NCBI GenBank assembly: GCA_037176885.1
Contig: JAWWNJ010000051.1
Coordinates: forward strand, 620,001 to 684,000
DNA length: 64,000 nt
Reading direction: 5' to 3'
Origin: Favolaschia claudopus
Lineage: Eukaryota; Basidiomycota; Agaricomycetes; Agaricales; Mycenaceae
A program made the position numbers and the translations under genes. The notes beneath the pieces were generated by a model that saw only the letters and a program-made list of their open reading frames with translations, did no database searches and had not been told where the DNA came from. Within the stretch, counting starts at the first letter, position 1; every line of letters starts with the position of its first letter. Below are positions 1-10,587 of the stretch, piece after piece.

Positions 1-821
1 CGAACGTTCAATGGTTCAAATAGACCCTGTTCATCATGAATGTGGATCAACTAGAATCCCAAGTTCGGAACGCGACGCGACGTACGCAAGCAAGCATCTC
101 AGTATACGCCACGGTTTCGACAATAGTCCAAGTCAACCCCTCGTTAGAAACACTGGACGCTTGACCCCGCAGCCAGTCAGCAACAAGCCCTTTACCGTTC
201 ATATGTCCGGCTCTGTACTCGGGCTTGAATCCACCGAGCTATAAAGTCAAGTAAGTATGCTTTTCAGAATTCCGCCCCAGCTACCGAAGGGACTGTTCTT
301 CCTCCTCCTCACCTTAGACACATAGGGCACGCTACTCCAGACAAAGTGTCGCAAAGATTTGCTTCGTTTCGCAGCTTCGAATATGAGCATGCCTGCATAC
401 TGTGCGTTGCCAAATTAATATCAGACGAGTCCTCGTACGCAACAGAGGAATAAATCTGAATCACAATTTCACGAATCTCCCCAACGGCAAAGCCGTCCGT
501 GTTGACATACACCCCATAGGCGCCTTCGAGAGCCTTGGATACGGAATCTTGGTCCTCGAATGAACCTGCATTTGCCATGCCATTCAATATATATTCCGGA
601 GGGATGATGTGAAGATAAGAAATACCTTGAACACATTCGACACCTCGCGCAGTCAGTTCCTGCGCGCGTTGACCCGTCTTGTCTCTGGTGAGAGCGCGCA
701 CGGAATACGGCGACGGCTCGCCGTTCGCGCTGCCAGAACCAAGTAACGCGTTGATAACGGCTTGTCCTTGAGCGCCTGTAGCGCCGATGACGAGGATGAG
801 TTTAGTATTAGGACTGGGCAT
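1..821 (-). CDS. NmrA-like NAD(P)-binding protein, 3' end beyond window
   Basis: The start ATG is at 821-819; the protein opens MPSPNTKLILVIGATGAQGQ, the GxxGxxG dinucleotide-binding loop of the NmrA/HSCARG branch of atypical short-chain dehydrogenases. Hand-spliced exons on the minus strand are 821-626, 565-465, 399-313, 238-86 and 26-1. All introns are 59-74 bp GT-AG. Joined, they give family landmarks in order: the CVQGSFEDQDS loop, GAYGVYVNTD, EIREIYAGMLIFEAAK, RHFVWSSVPYVSK, then YRAGHMNGKG and a final piece GLFEPLNVR. The gene runs off the left edge, so its C terminus is missing. Family members are usually NADP-sensing regulators or oxidoreductases; the substrate or partner here cannot be told. 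An in-frame extension upstream of 821 exists but does not look like protein. Confidence 0.85.
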
Positions 822-2446
822 TGTGAGTGAGAAGAGCTCGAGTTTGTAATTGGAGTTGAATGGAGAAGGATCGCGAGGGCAGCTGCGTTTTATGCTATCT
901 GAAGTGAGTTCGATTTTGGAAGTGGTTGGTTCAGCTTCGGGCTTGCTTCGGTCACCGATACGGGGTGAGCAATGAACTGAATGTTGAAGCAAAATAGAGA
1001 CGACTGAATGCTTGGTTTGAAGCGTTCATCGAGAGGTACCGGTGAAGCTCGGGGTTCTTTTCTTATCAATTAAGAGATGGACTGAATTGGGCCAGTCTCA
1101 GTATTATCAAACGAAAGTCAAAGTGCGTATTTGACGGAATCGAGATTAGAAAAGGTAAAGACGGACGAGAGGATTTCTCACTGCTCCCATTGACAGTCTC
1201 CTTTGAAAAGATCAACACCCTTGATTCCAGAGCTTAGTTCATGCGGTTGAATTTGGCTTTGGTGCTTGCCACTTTTGGAGAACAGTGATCTATTGGATCA
1301 CAGTCTGAGGCAATTCAGCTTCACGGCTGAACTCAGCTCGGAAATCGAAACTGGCTATCTTTTTCAGAATAGCTGAGATACTTATAGTGAGCTGCGAGAT
1401 ACCACAACGGGCGGGTTGAACAGCTGGCTAGCACAGTTCTTGAATTCGGTACGTCGGCTCCGAGATTGGAGATATGTTGGTGGAAACAGAATTGGACCAT
1501 ATTTGGGGCCGGAGTGGTGCAGAAGGCTCAGAAAGGCGCAGTATTCATTGAAAAGAACTGGACCGTGCAGGAAGTAATACTGTAGAGGTTGCAACATGGT
1601 ACTGTTGCTGCAGCTTCTTTCGGCCACTGAGATCAGGGCGGAGGAATCAGGCCCAGCCAGGGTCAGGGCAACCCAACCGGACGCGAGGCGCGTGAGGAGT
1701 CGGGATGCGCGCCATCGGAGGGGACGGAGAAAGTCACCGGGCCGTGACGCACCGTTACAGCCGTGAGACTTTACGACCCCTGCTCTTCGCGATCACAGAC
1801 GTTGCATATACGCGTCCCCGCGTCCCGCTCACCGTGGATGACGCGTCGCCAACCCTGCTACCCATCCCCTCGGTCAGTTGTAGTACCGCGCGCGACTTAC
1901 GACTCACCCTCCTCCACTGGAGCTGTGCAACAACGGAGCAGCAACCTCCGCCAATTCATCATGTCTCCTGTTACCCAGGTCTATTGATCTGCGATCCTCG
2001 CCGTCGGTGCTCCCGTCCAACGGAAGATCATAGAACGGGCCTGAATAAACTCTCCAACCCCTCGTTGCTCAGGAATAGCATCTTCTATCCTGATCAGTCC
2101 TGAGTTCAATCTACACAATCACTGTCCACGATCAGTCCATTTCATCATCTGCTGCCGACGTCGCGCATGACGTCCCCCAGCAACTTGCAAGTACCTGCGT
2201 CGCTAGCGGCTGGATTGCTCGACTGAGCAGCACGGTGCGTTGTAACGGCCGACGCGATGGACCGACGACGACGATCTGATATCCTTCGCAACAATGACCG
2301 ATATGGACTCAGTTTCAGCCGGAGTGGGTCTTTTCTACTGTCTTTCTCCACATTGACCAGGTCTAAAAATACATTCAGAGGAGCATCATGCAACTGTATC
2401 AAAACGCGTCATATACCCAGATTTAGGAGGGCCCTGGTCAACCGTG
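822..2446. other. Intergenic region, no supported gene
   Basis: About 1.6 kb between the divergently arranged NmrA-like gene and the first CipC-like gene. Open frames on both strands (for example 1705-2103 plus and 2145-2402 minus) show no splice-compatible neighbours, no recognisable motif and low-complexity composition. It presumably holds both promoters; nothing else is visible. Confidence 0.5.
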
Positions 2447-2454
2447 TATAAAAG
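2447..2454 (+). promoter_or_regulatory. TATA box of the first CipC-like gene
   Basis: TATAAAAG lies 92 bp upstream of the ATG at 2539, followed by a C/T-rich leader typical of strongly expressed fungal genes. The downstream paralog has a TATATAA at almost the same distance (91 bp), so the core promoter arrangement was probably duplicated with the gene. Confidence 0.6.
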
Positions 2455-2538
2455 GCTGTTAGGCAAATCGTTCCACCCATCCGCCTTCTTCCACACACTC
2501 ATCCACCTCTCTTACATCTCACTTTCCACTTGATCAAC

Positions 2539-3071
2539 ATGGCTATCTTCGGTGATGACTCTCAACAGGCTCAGCAATTCAACGAGGTGACTTGCACTCT
2601 CCCCCAACTTCCCCATGCTTCCGCTGAACCGTGTACAGTACAACGGCAAGCACAAGTCCGATATCTCCCACCAGCTGTTAGCTGGCGCTGCTTCCTTCGC
2701 TGCCGCACGGGAATTTGACAGTGAGATTTATTCATCTTCCTCTCATCTGGATTCAACTGATGGCGCTATCAGAGCACTGCGAGAAGAACGGCAAGCCCCA
2801 GACTCACACTGAGGCTAAGGAGCTGCTTGCTGCTTTCGCTGGTACGTTTCTCCCTCCACATCGAGGCGCGATCGTCCGATCTAAGTTTTTGAAGGCGCCT
2901 TTATCGACCGAGAGGTTGAGACCCACGGCATGGACTTCGTCGACAAGGAGAAGGCCAAGTACGACGGTGAGCATTCTCAATCTCGTGGTCATATCGGTTT
3001 ATCGGTTTCTCAATCCTTCTGTCTCTCCAGCACACAAGGCTGCCAGCGAGGCTGTTGCCAAAGAATATTAA
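2539..3071 (+). CDS. cipC: CipC-like stress-response protein (DUF3759), copy 1, intact
   Basis: Five exons (2539-2586, 2639-2720, 2773-2841, 2895-2966, 3031-3071) give a 103-residue protein. It contains the family signatures MAIFGDDS, YNGKHKSDISHQLLAGAASF, HCEKNGKPQTHTEAKELLAAF, FIDREVETHGMDFVDKEKAK and a terminal HKAASEAVAKEY. This is the small cytosolic CipC family, first seen as a concanamycin-induced protein in Aspergillus and often strongly induced by stress or by encounters with other organisms; the biochemical role is unknown. No signal peptide or membrane segment is visible. It has a TATA box and sits in tandem with a second copy about 370 bp downstream. Confidence 0.92.
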
Positions 3072-3349
3072 ATTAAATAATGTAGATTTTTGAAAACGCA
3101 AATGTAACACTGGGACTTGGAACAATGGACACTGTTGCTCCATCCTTTCGTGCGTGAATGAAGCGTGCATCGTTCAACTCTTCACAACCAACATCGATCT
3201 TGCTCTGGCTCATTGTATTGTCAATGCTTTGTTAACCAGGGGCACGCAACAACCGCGGGCTGTCCGGTCATACACTGTAAGATGACGCCGCGGTCCGTGA
3301 TGAATTCAAGAATCAACGCTTGCCATATATGGTGAGGACCTTTCCGGCG

Positions 3350-3356
3350 TATATAA
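3350..3356 (+). promoter_or_regulatory. TATA box of the second CipC-like gene
   Basis: TATATAA 91 bp upstream of the ATG at 3441. The spacing and the C/T-rich leader match copy 1, so transcription of the interrupted gene may still start here. Confidence 0.5.
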
Positions 3357-3440
3357 CCGGTGCAAGTTAGATCAGCCAGTTTTCACGTCCTTTTCTCTCT
3401 CACTCGACTTCCCCCCTTCACACCGTAACCACTTAACATC

Positions 3441-3854
3441 ATGCCAGCTCTCTTTGGTAACGATTCCGACGAAGCTAAGGCTTACGACGAGGTGAGCTTC
3501 GTCCTGCGAATACTCTCCCTTTCCTTATGTTCTGCAGTACAACGGCAAGCACAAGACCGACATCTCCCACCAGCTCCTCGCCGGTGCTGCCTCCTTCGTC
3601 GCCGCCAAAGAATTCGACAGTCAGAACCTCTTCAAGTCTGTGTTGTACGCTGCTGACGGAATGTGTAGAGCACTGCGAGCAGAACGGCAAGCCTCAGTCC
3701 CATGCGCAGGCCAAGGAACTGCTCGCTGCCTTCGCTGGTGAGCTTCTCTATCCCGTACTCTGTTTAGTATGTGATAACTGAGCCATCGCAAGGCGCCTTC
3801 ATCGACCGCGAGGTCGAGACCCACGGTATGGACTTCATCGATAAGGAGCTCTGA
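3441..3854 (+). pseudogene. cipC: CipC-like copy 2, 5' part, interrupted by a CACTA transposon
   Basis: Exons 3441-3491, 3538-3619, 3669-3737 and the start of the fourth exon at 3793 encode the CipC family sequence through HGMDFIDKE. At 3849, immediately after a GAG codon, the reading frame enters transposon sequence and ends after one foreign codon (CTC) and TGA at 3852-3854. The encoded product would lack about its last 18 residues. The intron positions match copy 1 exactly. The missing piece (second half of exon 4, intron, exon 5) is found 6.7 kb downstream at 10588-10701. If transcribed and stable, a shortened protein could still be made; whether it functions cannot be told. Confidence 0.9.
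3846..3848. repeat. Left copy of the 3-bp target-site duplication (GAG)
   Basis: GAG precedes the transposon's first base and is repeated at 10588-10590 directly after its last base. Removing the element plus one GAG restores the CipC reading frame codon for codon as seen in copy 1. Three-base duplications are the rule for CACTA-superfamily elements. A 4-base reading (GGAG) is possible, but it would leave the right end without the final G of TAGTG. Confidence 0.85.
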
Positions 3855-4330
3855 GGGGGCCGGTCGGGATGAATATCAACCTACAGATCAACCAGCGTTA
3901 GGATGGAGATCATACGAGGATAGGATGAATTTCAACGGACTCAGGATGAAAATGAGCGGTTCGTAGGTTGTTTTAGGCAGGATGATTAGTATTCTAAAAC
4001 AGTTCGTTTCATCCTAAGCTCGTTTCAGCTGTTCCGCGTGAATATCAACCTACGTTAGGGTCGAAAAATCAACCAACTTCATGCGGCTTTTCATGCGCTC
4101 CAAGGCTGATTTCTCACAGGACTCAGGATACATTTCAATGACAATCAAGATGAATTCATGTAGGCATACTAGGCACGGAAAGATAATTAAAACTACAACA
4201 ATCGAGCGGAACGGAGCAGACAGTTGACTGTAATGGGAATGACATAGTGATAGACCATCGATATCGATGGCCTCGAGGCGGAACTAAACGGAGGCAAAAT
4301 GAGTGACGTGAGACAAAATGAACACGCGCA
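3849..4330. repeat. Left subterminal repeat region of the transposon
   Basis: The first several hundred bases have no coding potential and hold repeated short motifs: TAGGATGG/TAGGATGAA/CAGGATGAA near 3899-3985, the inverse TTCATCCT near 4008, and CAACCTAC or TAGGTTG near 3877, 3966 and 4050. The same motifs recur at the right end. Confidence 0.7.
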
Positions 4331-4336
4331 CGCACC

Positions 4337-5932
4337 TCAATTTGTACCGTCCTCCTCGTCGCTCGTGGCCTGCTCCTCACCGCCGCTCATGGCTTGGTCC
4401 TCGTCCTCTTCATCGTCGCTGGAAGGCTCACTGTGAACAATCAACTTGACCTTGCGTTTCGACACCTCCTTTGCCTTTCCCTTGCTGGATGTCGCCTTCT
4501 TGCTGGAACTCGAGCGCGCCGCTACCTTCTTCTCTGCAGCTTGCTTCTTCTGGGCGGCACGGGCTTTGACAATCTTGTTGCGTCTGCCGCGAGGCGCGTT
4601 CGGGTTCCGTTTTGCTGAGTTGGCGCTCAAGTGGGAATATTTCGGGTCGACTTCGAGCCACTCGTGACGGTACGCGTTATTGCGCTTGTTCTTGAAGTAC
4701 TGTCTGATAATGTCTTCGGTAGCCCAGTCGTTATGGAAGCGCGCGAGGATCGGGTGCCTCTCTCGTGCCTGTTGTCGCGATGTGAGTAACCGTCTCGTAC
4801 ATCATAATAAATATACTCACCACTCGAAAGAACTTGCCTTTGACCTCGTTGGAGATCTCGCGCCACGGTTTCTCCCAGTTGAGACCTGCTCTTGCAGCCA
4901 AGTCTCTCAGGTAACGCTTCGGAGTTCGGGTAAGTCTTTGTCGCACAAAACAGTGTAACGTACCTGAATTCCTTTGTAGAGCTCCCTATCCCGGGTAGTC
5001 TTCCCCATGCCCATCGCGTCCTGGATGTTGTAGTTGGTCCCGGCCGTCCCCTTAGGCTTCGGGATATCATCCGTCATGGGGTCATCAGGTTCATCGCTGG
5101 TCACACCTCCGTGTGCGCGAGCCGCCTTGAGCTGCCGCTTGAGCTCGGCATTCTCGCGCTTCAGTTTCTCTGCACACAATGTGAGTGAATGGTAAGCTCG
5201 GCAGTTCGGACCCTCACCTGCATCAAGGTCCTCGTCCACCTCCATGTCGTCTTGATCAGCATCGGCAGTGTCGCCTGTGATGATGTTCGTGCTAAGTGCT
5301 CAGACATTGGCGCCAAGGCTCGTATTTACCTTGAGCTGGCTTGATGAGCTTCGGCGGCGCTGGACGACGGTGAGCATGAGATGCTCGTCAACGACAGGAA
5401 GCTGCTTATGCTCACCAGGTGCGTCAACATGAAGGCGCGTTGCGGGGTCTCCGACGGCCTTAGCTTGAGCAGCTATCACATCATCAACAACGCGTCGCGT
5501 GAGTCACGGGACATTGTTGATGTGATTATGCACTCACCCTCCACCACATCGTCTCCAGCAGTCAATTGCGCGACACGACGCTGCAAATCCTCCAACGCCT
5601 TGTTCGCAACCTTCAATGCCTCAGCCTGCGCGTCGATTTTGGCTATAAGAATTGCAGTCAATTCCCGAGCGCCGTCAAGGTATTGTTCTCGCCTTACCTC
5701 GATGCTTGTCATTCTCAATGGCCGAGTAGATGATGTCGACGGTGTTGCAGTTGTCGATGTCGTATTTTTCTTCCAGCTGGGCATGGAAGCGCTTGAAGTC
5801 TTCCAAGGTAGGGCTTGGGAGGCGCCTGTTCTCCTTGTCTGCGGCTTTCCTGGGCGGCCGAGGCGCCGGCTTGGCCTGGGTGCTTGCCTTGGGTTCACTT
5901 TTGATCTTGCGAGGTGGGTTTACTGGTGTCAT
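4337..5932 (-). CDS. Transposon passenger protein with coiled coil and basic C-terminal tail
   Basis: Eight exons (5932-5698, 5642-5538, 5472-5416, 5359-5330, 5274-5218, 5169-4964, 4916-4821, 4768-4337) join in frame to a 405-residue protein. Order of parts: a Lys/Pro-rich N terminus; a segment ending DFKRFHAQLEEKYDID; two predicted coiled coils (AKIDAQAEALKVANKALED and EKLKRENAELKRQLKAA); a conserved-looking globular block with RYLRDLAARAGLNWEKPWRE and HPILARFHNDWATEDIIRQY; then a basic Lys/Ser-rich tail closing in an acidic stretch. I do not recognise a catalytic domain. The arrangement (coiled coil plus basic region, inside a CACTA element) would fit a DNA-binding accessory protein comparable in role to TnpA, but that is inference. 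It is transcribed away from the transposase gene. Confidence 0.8.
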
Positions 5933-6076
5933 TGTGTTGCGCTGGGTTGATATTGACAAGAGCTGTAGGAGAGGAGATGGTGGTTCGAGTTAGAGCAAAT
6001 TCAAATGTTTGTTTGTCACGCGTCGCTTTGCAATATCGCAGCACAGCATCCCTAATAAAGTATCTCTCTCCTTTCA

Positions 6077-9000
6077 ATGGGCCAACGTCGTATCTGCGCC
6101 TGTGGCTGCGGTGAAAGAGTCACTCAAACACGAGAACAAATTCATCTAAATGCTCAAGTGCACCCCTACCCTGCACCCTTGGGCAATGATGCCTCGCGTC
6201 AGCGCCGCGTCTATGCTCCAAGTTCCGACGACGACTTTGGGCACAGTGTAAGTGGTCCCGATCATGCTGGTCCGTCCCGACAAGCACAACTCGGCGGATG
6301 GTACGGCATCGGCACCCGCGAGCTTGACAGTGGGCCAGAGGATGTGGATATGACTCCGGCTCCTCCAAGCCCATCACAGCCGGGCGGGTTCGACGAGCCC
6401 GAGTCCGAGTCCGTTCATGGTGATGTAGGGGATGAACTGGAAGGGGACTCAGATGTGGATGATGTGCTAGAAGATGGCGGGGATGAGTTGAGGGTGGAGG
6501 ATAGCGAGGGAGAAGACTCTGATTCTGATGAGCCGGATATATTTGACTGGGATACCTTCACACCTTCCGGGGTCTCAGCAGCAGATCATGTAGGGGAGGA
6601 TTTCGAGAGAGAGGCAGCAGCAATAGGTATTTTCTGTCCTTTCCGTCATGCCACGATCATAACAGTCTCTGTTTCTAGCCGACAAACTCAGCGCATATGA
6701 CCTCGCTATCTGTAAAGCATTTGCCTTCAAGGTCAAGTCAAATATGACAGACAAGGCCTTCAGAATGACCCCGTTCGCTTTTCCTCAGCACCCACCTCTC
6801 CCCTCGCTCGACAAGATTCGTTCTCGTGTCAATTTTCTGGCTGGCTTCAAACCGCAGATATATGACTGCTGTGTCAATAGCTGCCTTTGCTATGTGGGCC
6901 CGCACGAGGGTTTGACGGAGTGCCCTTACTGCCACGAGCCGCGCCGAAGAGCCAACGGCAAACCTCGAAAGAAATTCACTTACATCCCTATCATTCCCCG
7001 CCTGGTCGCATTTGCGGCAAATCCTGAGATGGCTGAAAAGCAGCAGTATCGAGCTGAGCACGTTCATCAACCGGGTAAAATGACGGATGTTTTTGACGGC
7101 AAGCACTACCGAGCGCTTCGACACAAGTTTGTCGAGATCAATGGCAAGCAACTCGATCACAAATACTTCTCGGATCCTCGCGACGTCGCGCTTGGTGCAT
7201 CCTGGGATGGTTTTGCGCCGTTCAAGAGAAGGAAGAAGACGGCGTGGCCACTCATCCTTTTTGATTACGACCTTCCCCCCGAGCTCCGATTCTTGCTGGA
7301 GTATATTCTGGCTCTCGGCGTCATCCCGGGCCCGAACAAGCCCAAGGATTCGGACTCGTTCTTGTGGCCAGCGGTGCAGGAGCTGCTCCGGCTTGCGGCG
7401 GGGGTCCCCGCCTTTGATGCGCTTTCTGGTCGAGCTTTCGACCTCAGGGCGTATCTAATCCTTGTGTTTGGGGACATCCCTGCCGTCTCCATGTTTATGC
7501 GCATGAAGGGCCATAATGGGATCTCGCCGTGCAGAATGTGCAAGATTGTCGGTCTGCCAGTTCCGGGAGCCCGGGGAAATGCGCACTACGTCCCCCTCGA
7601 TCGGTCATATCATCCGCAGGTCAAAGCAAATCCTCAGGCTGTGAAGGTCTATGATCCCGCCGACCTTCCGTTGCGCACGCATGATGAGATTTTGTCTCAG
7701 GGCAAAGAGGTCGAAGCCGCGCCTACGAATGCGGCTGCGGAAAGGCTGGCAAAGAAGTACGGCGTGAAGGGTGTTCCCATCCTTTCCTTTCTACATTCAC
7801 TCTCATTTCCCCGGTCGTTTGGCTACGACTTCATGCACCTCATCTGGGAAAACCTCATCAAGAATCTCATTCTGCTTTGGACGGGTGATTTCAAGGGACT
7901 CGACGGCGGACGCGAGGATTATGAATTTAGCAAAGCGGTGTGGGAAGCTATTGCGAGCGAGACCTCTGCCGCTTCCAATACCATCCCATCTGTGTATGGC
8001 AGCCGTATCCCCAACATCTCGAAAGACCGTCCCAACGTCTCCGCTGAGATGTGGTCATTCTGGACCCTCTACTTAGGTCCCGTTCTGTTGCGCCGGCGTT
8101 TCAAGCACGTCAAATTCTTTCGACACTTTGTCAAGTTGGTCCGACTGCTCAACCTCTGTCTCCAGTTTGAAATCACCGAAGAACAGATTGAAGTCATCCG
8201 TGCTGGCTTCATCTCATGGGTCAAGGAATACGAGTCGTAAGTCTATCTTATACCGTGCACTTCCTTATCGCTCACCTCTTTCGATCAGGCTCTATCTACA
8301 GAACAATGTTGATAGGATGTCGACCTGTCCTCTCACTATCCATGCTCTCCTCCATATCGCCGACTCAATTGCCTTCTGCGGTCCCGTCTGGTGTTACTGG
8401 GCTTTTCCAATGGAGCGCTACTGTGGCAGTATCCAGCCCGGTATTCGCAGCCGTAGATTTCCCTGGGCATCAATCGACCGATATGTTCTTGAAATTGCGC
8501 AGCTAACTCAAGTCAAAACGCTTTACAGTGTCGTTGAGGAGCTTGCGCTTCGTCCCCCGCGCAGCATAGTCCAAGGATCATATTCCGATCCCTCTTGTAT
8601 GTGAATAGCTCTGCTGATACTGCGTAGTGCTGATAAACATTTGCAGACCCGTCGTGCTTATTACTACCTCCCAAGTCACCGACGCGCCCCGGAAACAATG
8701 CTATCAAGATGATCGCAGCTGCGCTCGCAACTCGGACAGGGGCATCTATGGGACAGGTCAATACAGCATTGAATACAGCGATTGTTGAAGAGTGGGGCAA
8801 GATCCGGCGTGTCGATTCCGAGGCAGGCGATACCATGCGTTCCTGCTCTCTAGGGGGTGGTGCTGACGACTCCAGGGATGCTACATACGTCCGAGTAAGT
8901 TGTTTTCACTGTACTCGTACTTCGAGACTCATAGACCACATTATCAGTACGAAGTTCTTGTGGATCAAAACCGACGTTTCAAAAACAAACCCGTTGCGTT

Positions 9001-9319
9001 GCACCTCCAGACATTCTATGGTCAACTCACACACATATACCGCGTCCATTTACCGGTTGCCTGCCCCAACCTTCACCTGGACAGCGCAACAACATATATT
9101 CTTGCTGCCGTCCGGTCGTGCACTCTGAAGGCGCCGGACAAAGAACTGGAGGGGCTGGATATTCACCCATATAGCTCTCATGGTTCTCTGGACGTTGTCG
9201 ATGTCACCACCGTCCAATCGCTTGTGGGCCGGGTCGCTGTTGCTGGCACAGCCGGAACTATAATCGATCGAAGTGGTGTGTTAGCGCGGGCAGAGTGGGC
9301 AGCGGATGAAGATTACTGA
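6077..9319 (+). CDS. Tnp2-type transposase of the CACTA/Plavaka element
   Basis: Five exons (6077-6626, 6679-8236, 8289-8596, 8647-8894, 8948-9319) give 1011 residues without an interrupting stop. The N terminus has a Cys cluster (ICACGCGERV) and then a long acidic, low-complexity region. A zinc-binding block follows (YDCCVNSCLCYVGPHEGL, then ECPYCHEPRR). The catalytic core shows family landmarks: LVFGDIPAVSMFMRMKGHNG with CRMC, YDFMHLIWENLIKN, and CPLTIHALLHIADSI before WAFPMERYCG. The Asp in GDIPA, the Asp in DFMH and the Glu in MER are plausible DDE residues by analogy with Tnp2 proteins. It would cut and rejoin the ends of this element and of non-autonomous relatives. All four introns are 50-53 bp GT-AG. 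Confidence 0.92.
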
Positions 9320-9629
9320 GTAGTTTCCTAACCTCATGCATGCACCCTTTTTAATCTTTGAATGCTCCACTGAGCTTGATGGACTCGTCGTCGTACATAG
9401 ACATATATATTATACCCCTTGCTGCTAGTGTATCTCAATATCTCGGGATTCCCATGCCAATATAAAAAAATTGCAGACTCATATAGCAGTAGGGTGTCCT
9501 TATTTCATACTCACAAGTAATTTTGAGGCACCCCCCGTGCGCCAGAAAAAGGTCGAGAAATTGTAATTATTCTCGTGATCAACACAGCCACCACTCCAGA
9601 CTTGTGTCTCTCCTCCATCGACGCGTATT

Positions 9630-10326
9630 ATGGACGCGTTTTTCACTCGGGAACCTGACACAAATAACCAAGAAGCGGCAGCTGCTTTCCTAGAGGACTT
9701 GAGGGACAACAAGCATGAGGATGATAGGTGAGTACCCAAGCCTCTGAGCGCGTTGCTGCAAATTGACAATTGATGCGCGCAGTTACTTGTGGCCGACCGT
9801 AGATTTTCACGAAGTGTCTGAGCAAACGTGCAACAAGATCTTCTCTCTCCTCGGCGAGGCTCCCTTCTCTCTCCTCAACGAGGAGCCTCACCACCATAGG
9901 GATGTTACCAAGACCCCTCGACGCGAACGAGTTTTGCGGCAACTCAACGAAGTCATGATGGCGCGCATCTACCTCCCGATAAAGCGTGCTGTTGATTCCC
10001 AGCGTCTCGAAGAGGCGCTGGAAAAGGATGTTCTGGTTATCGTGGACTTCCTGCAAGCCGCCCGCCGTCATAAAGAATTTGTGTTTCCTTTGCCCCACGC
10101 GGAGCACAAAATTTTGAGCAGCGCAGCCGGGATCAGGGCAGCTCTGCTAAAGGTCGAGGACATGCTGCGTCTCAACAGCGACCTACCGGGTTCAGTCACA
10201 GAATCGGACTCGCAGCCGGGATGGAATCCCTTTCCGCGCATGTCGGCACTCGTAATCCCCCGCACTTCCGACAACGAGGAGGACCCCGATAAGACGTTGG
10301 TGGGCATCAAGGTCGAGCCTATGTAG
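9630..10326 (+). CDS. Second transposon passenger protein, unknown function
   Basis: Two exons (9630-9727 and 9783-10326) give 213 residues starting MDAFFTREPDTNNQEAAAAF. The body is mostly helical and charged (for example RVLRQLNEVMMARIYLPIKR and KDVLVIVDFLQAARRHKEF), with a Ser/Asp/Glu-rich C terminus ending KVEPM. No known motif, signal peptide or membrane segment is visible. It lies downstream of the transposase on the same strand, about 310 bp after its stop, inside the element. The frame is open and the splice sites are good, so it is probably a real gene of the transposon, but its role is unknown. Confidence 0.7.
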
Positions 10327-10399
10327 CTCAGTTATGAAAGGCATCCATATATATTCACTATCTATGCTTGTACTGTCTTTGTATTGTTTTTATTCTATC

Positions 10400-10587
10400 A
10401 TAGGTTGATATAATATTTGGCGAGCAACCGCATGAATCTCATTCTAGTTTAGGATGAATTGTACTGGATACAATGCAACCTACACAATAGGTTGAAATAA
10501 ATCAACCTAAAATCAGCCGGTGTTAGGTTGTTGGACGATTTTCATCCTGAGCTAGGATGGAAATGATCCTGATCTACCTCCATAGTG
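10400..10587. repeat. Right subterminal repeats and terminus of the transposon
   Basis: Contains TAGGATGAA near 10449, CAACCTA near 10477 and 10503, TAGGTTG near 10490 and 10525, TTCATCCT near 10541 and TAGGATGG near 10553. It ends in CATAGTG, the complement of a CACTA-type terminus. Confidence 0.75.

Larger units (their letters stand above)
3849..10587. mobile_element. CACTA-superfamily (Plavaka-like) DNA transposon, about 6.74 kb
   Basis: The right end read inward begins CACTATGGAGGTAGATCAGG. The left end begins CTCTGAGGGGGCCGGTCGGG; the two ends agree at about 22 of the first 35 positions, so the terminal inverted repeats are degenerate. Both ends carry clustered subterminal motifs in both orientations (AGGATGAA/TTCATCCT and TAGGTTG/CAACCTA), the usual transposase-binding arrangement in CACTA elements. 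The GAG target duplication is intact. Inside are a Tnp2-type transposase (6077-9319) and two other spliced genes (4337-5932 minus, 9630-10326 plus). None shows a frameshift or premature stop, which suggests a recent insertion. The name Plavaka is an inference from the transposase type and the host. Confidence 0.92.

Noticed and set aside
1705..2103. Overlapping open frames upstream of the first CipC gene
   Set aside because: No splice-compatible neighbours, no motif, composition like noncoding C/T-rich promoter sequence.
9500..10107. Minus-strand frames opposite the second passenger gene
   Set aside because: They are shadows of the spliced plus-strand gene and contain no family features.
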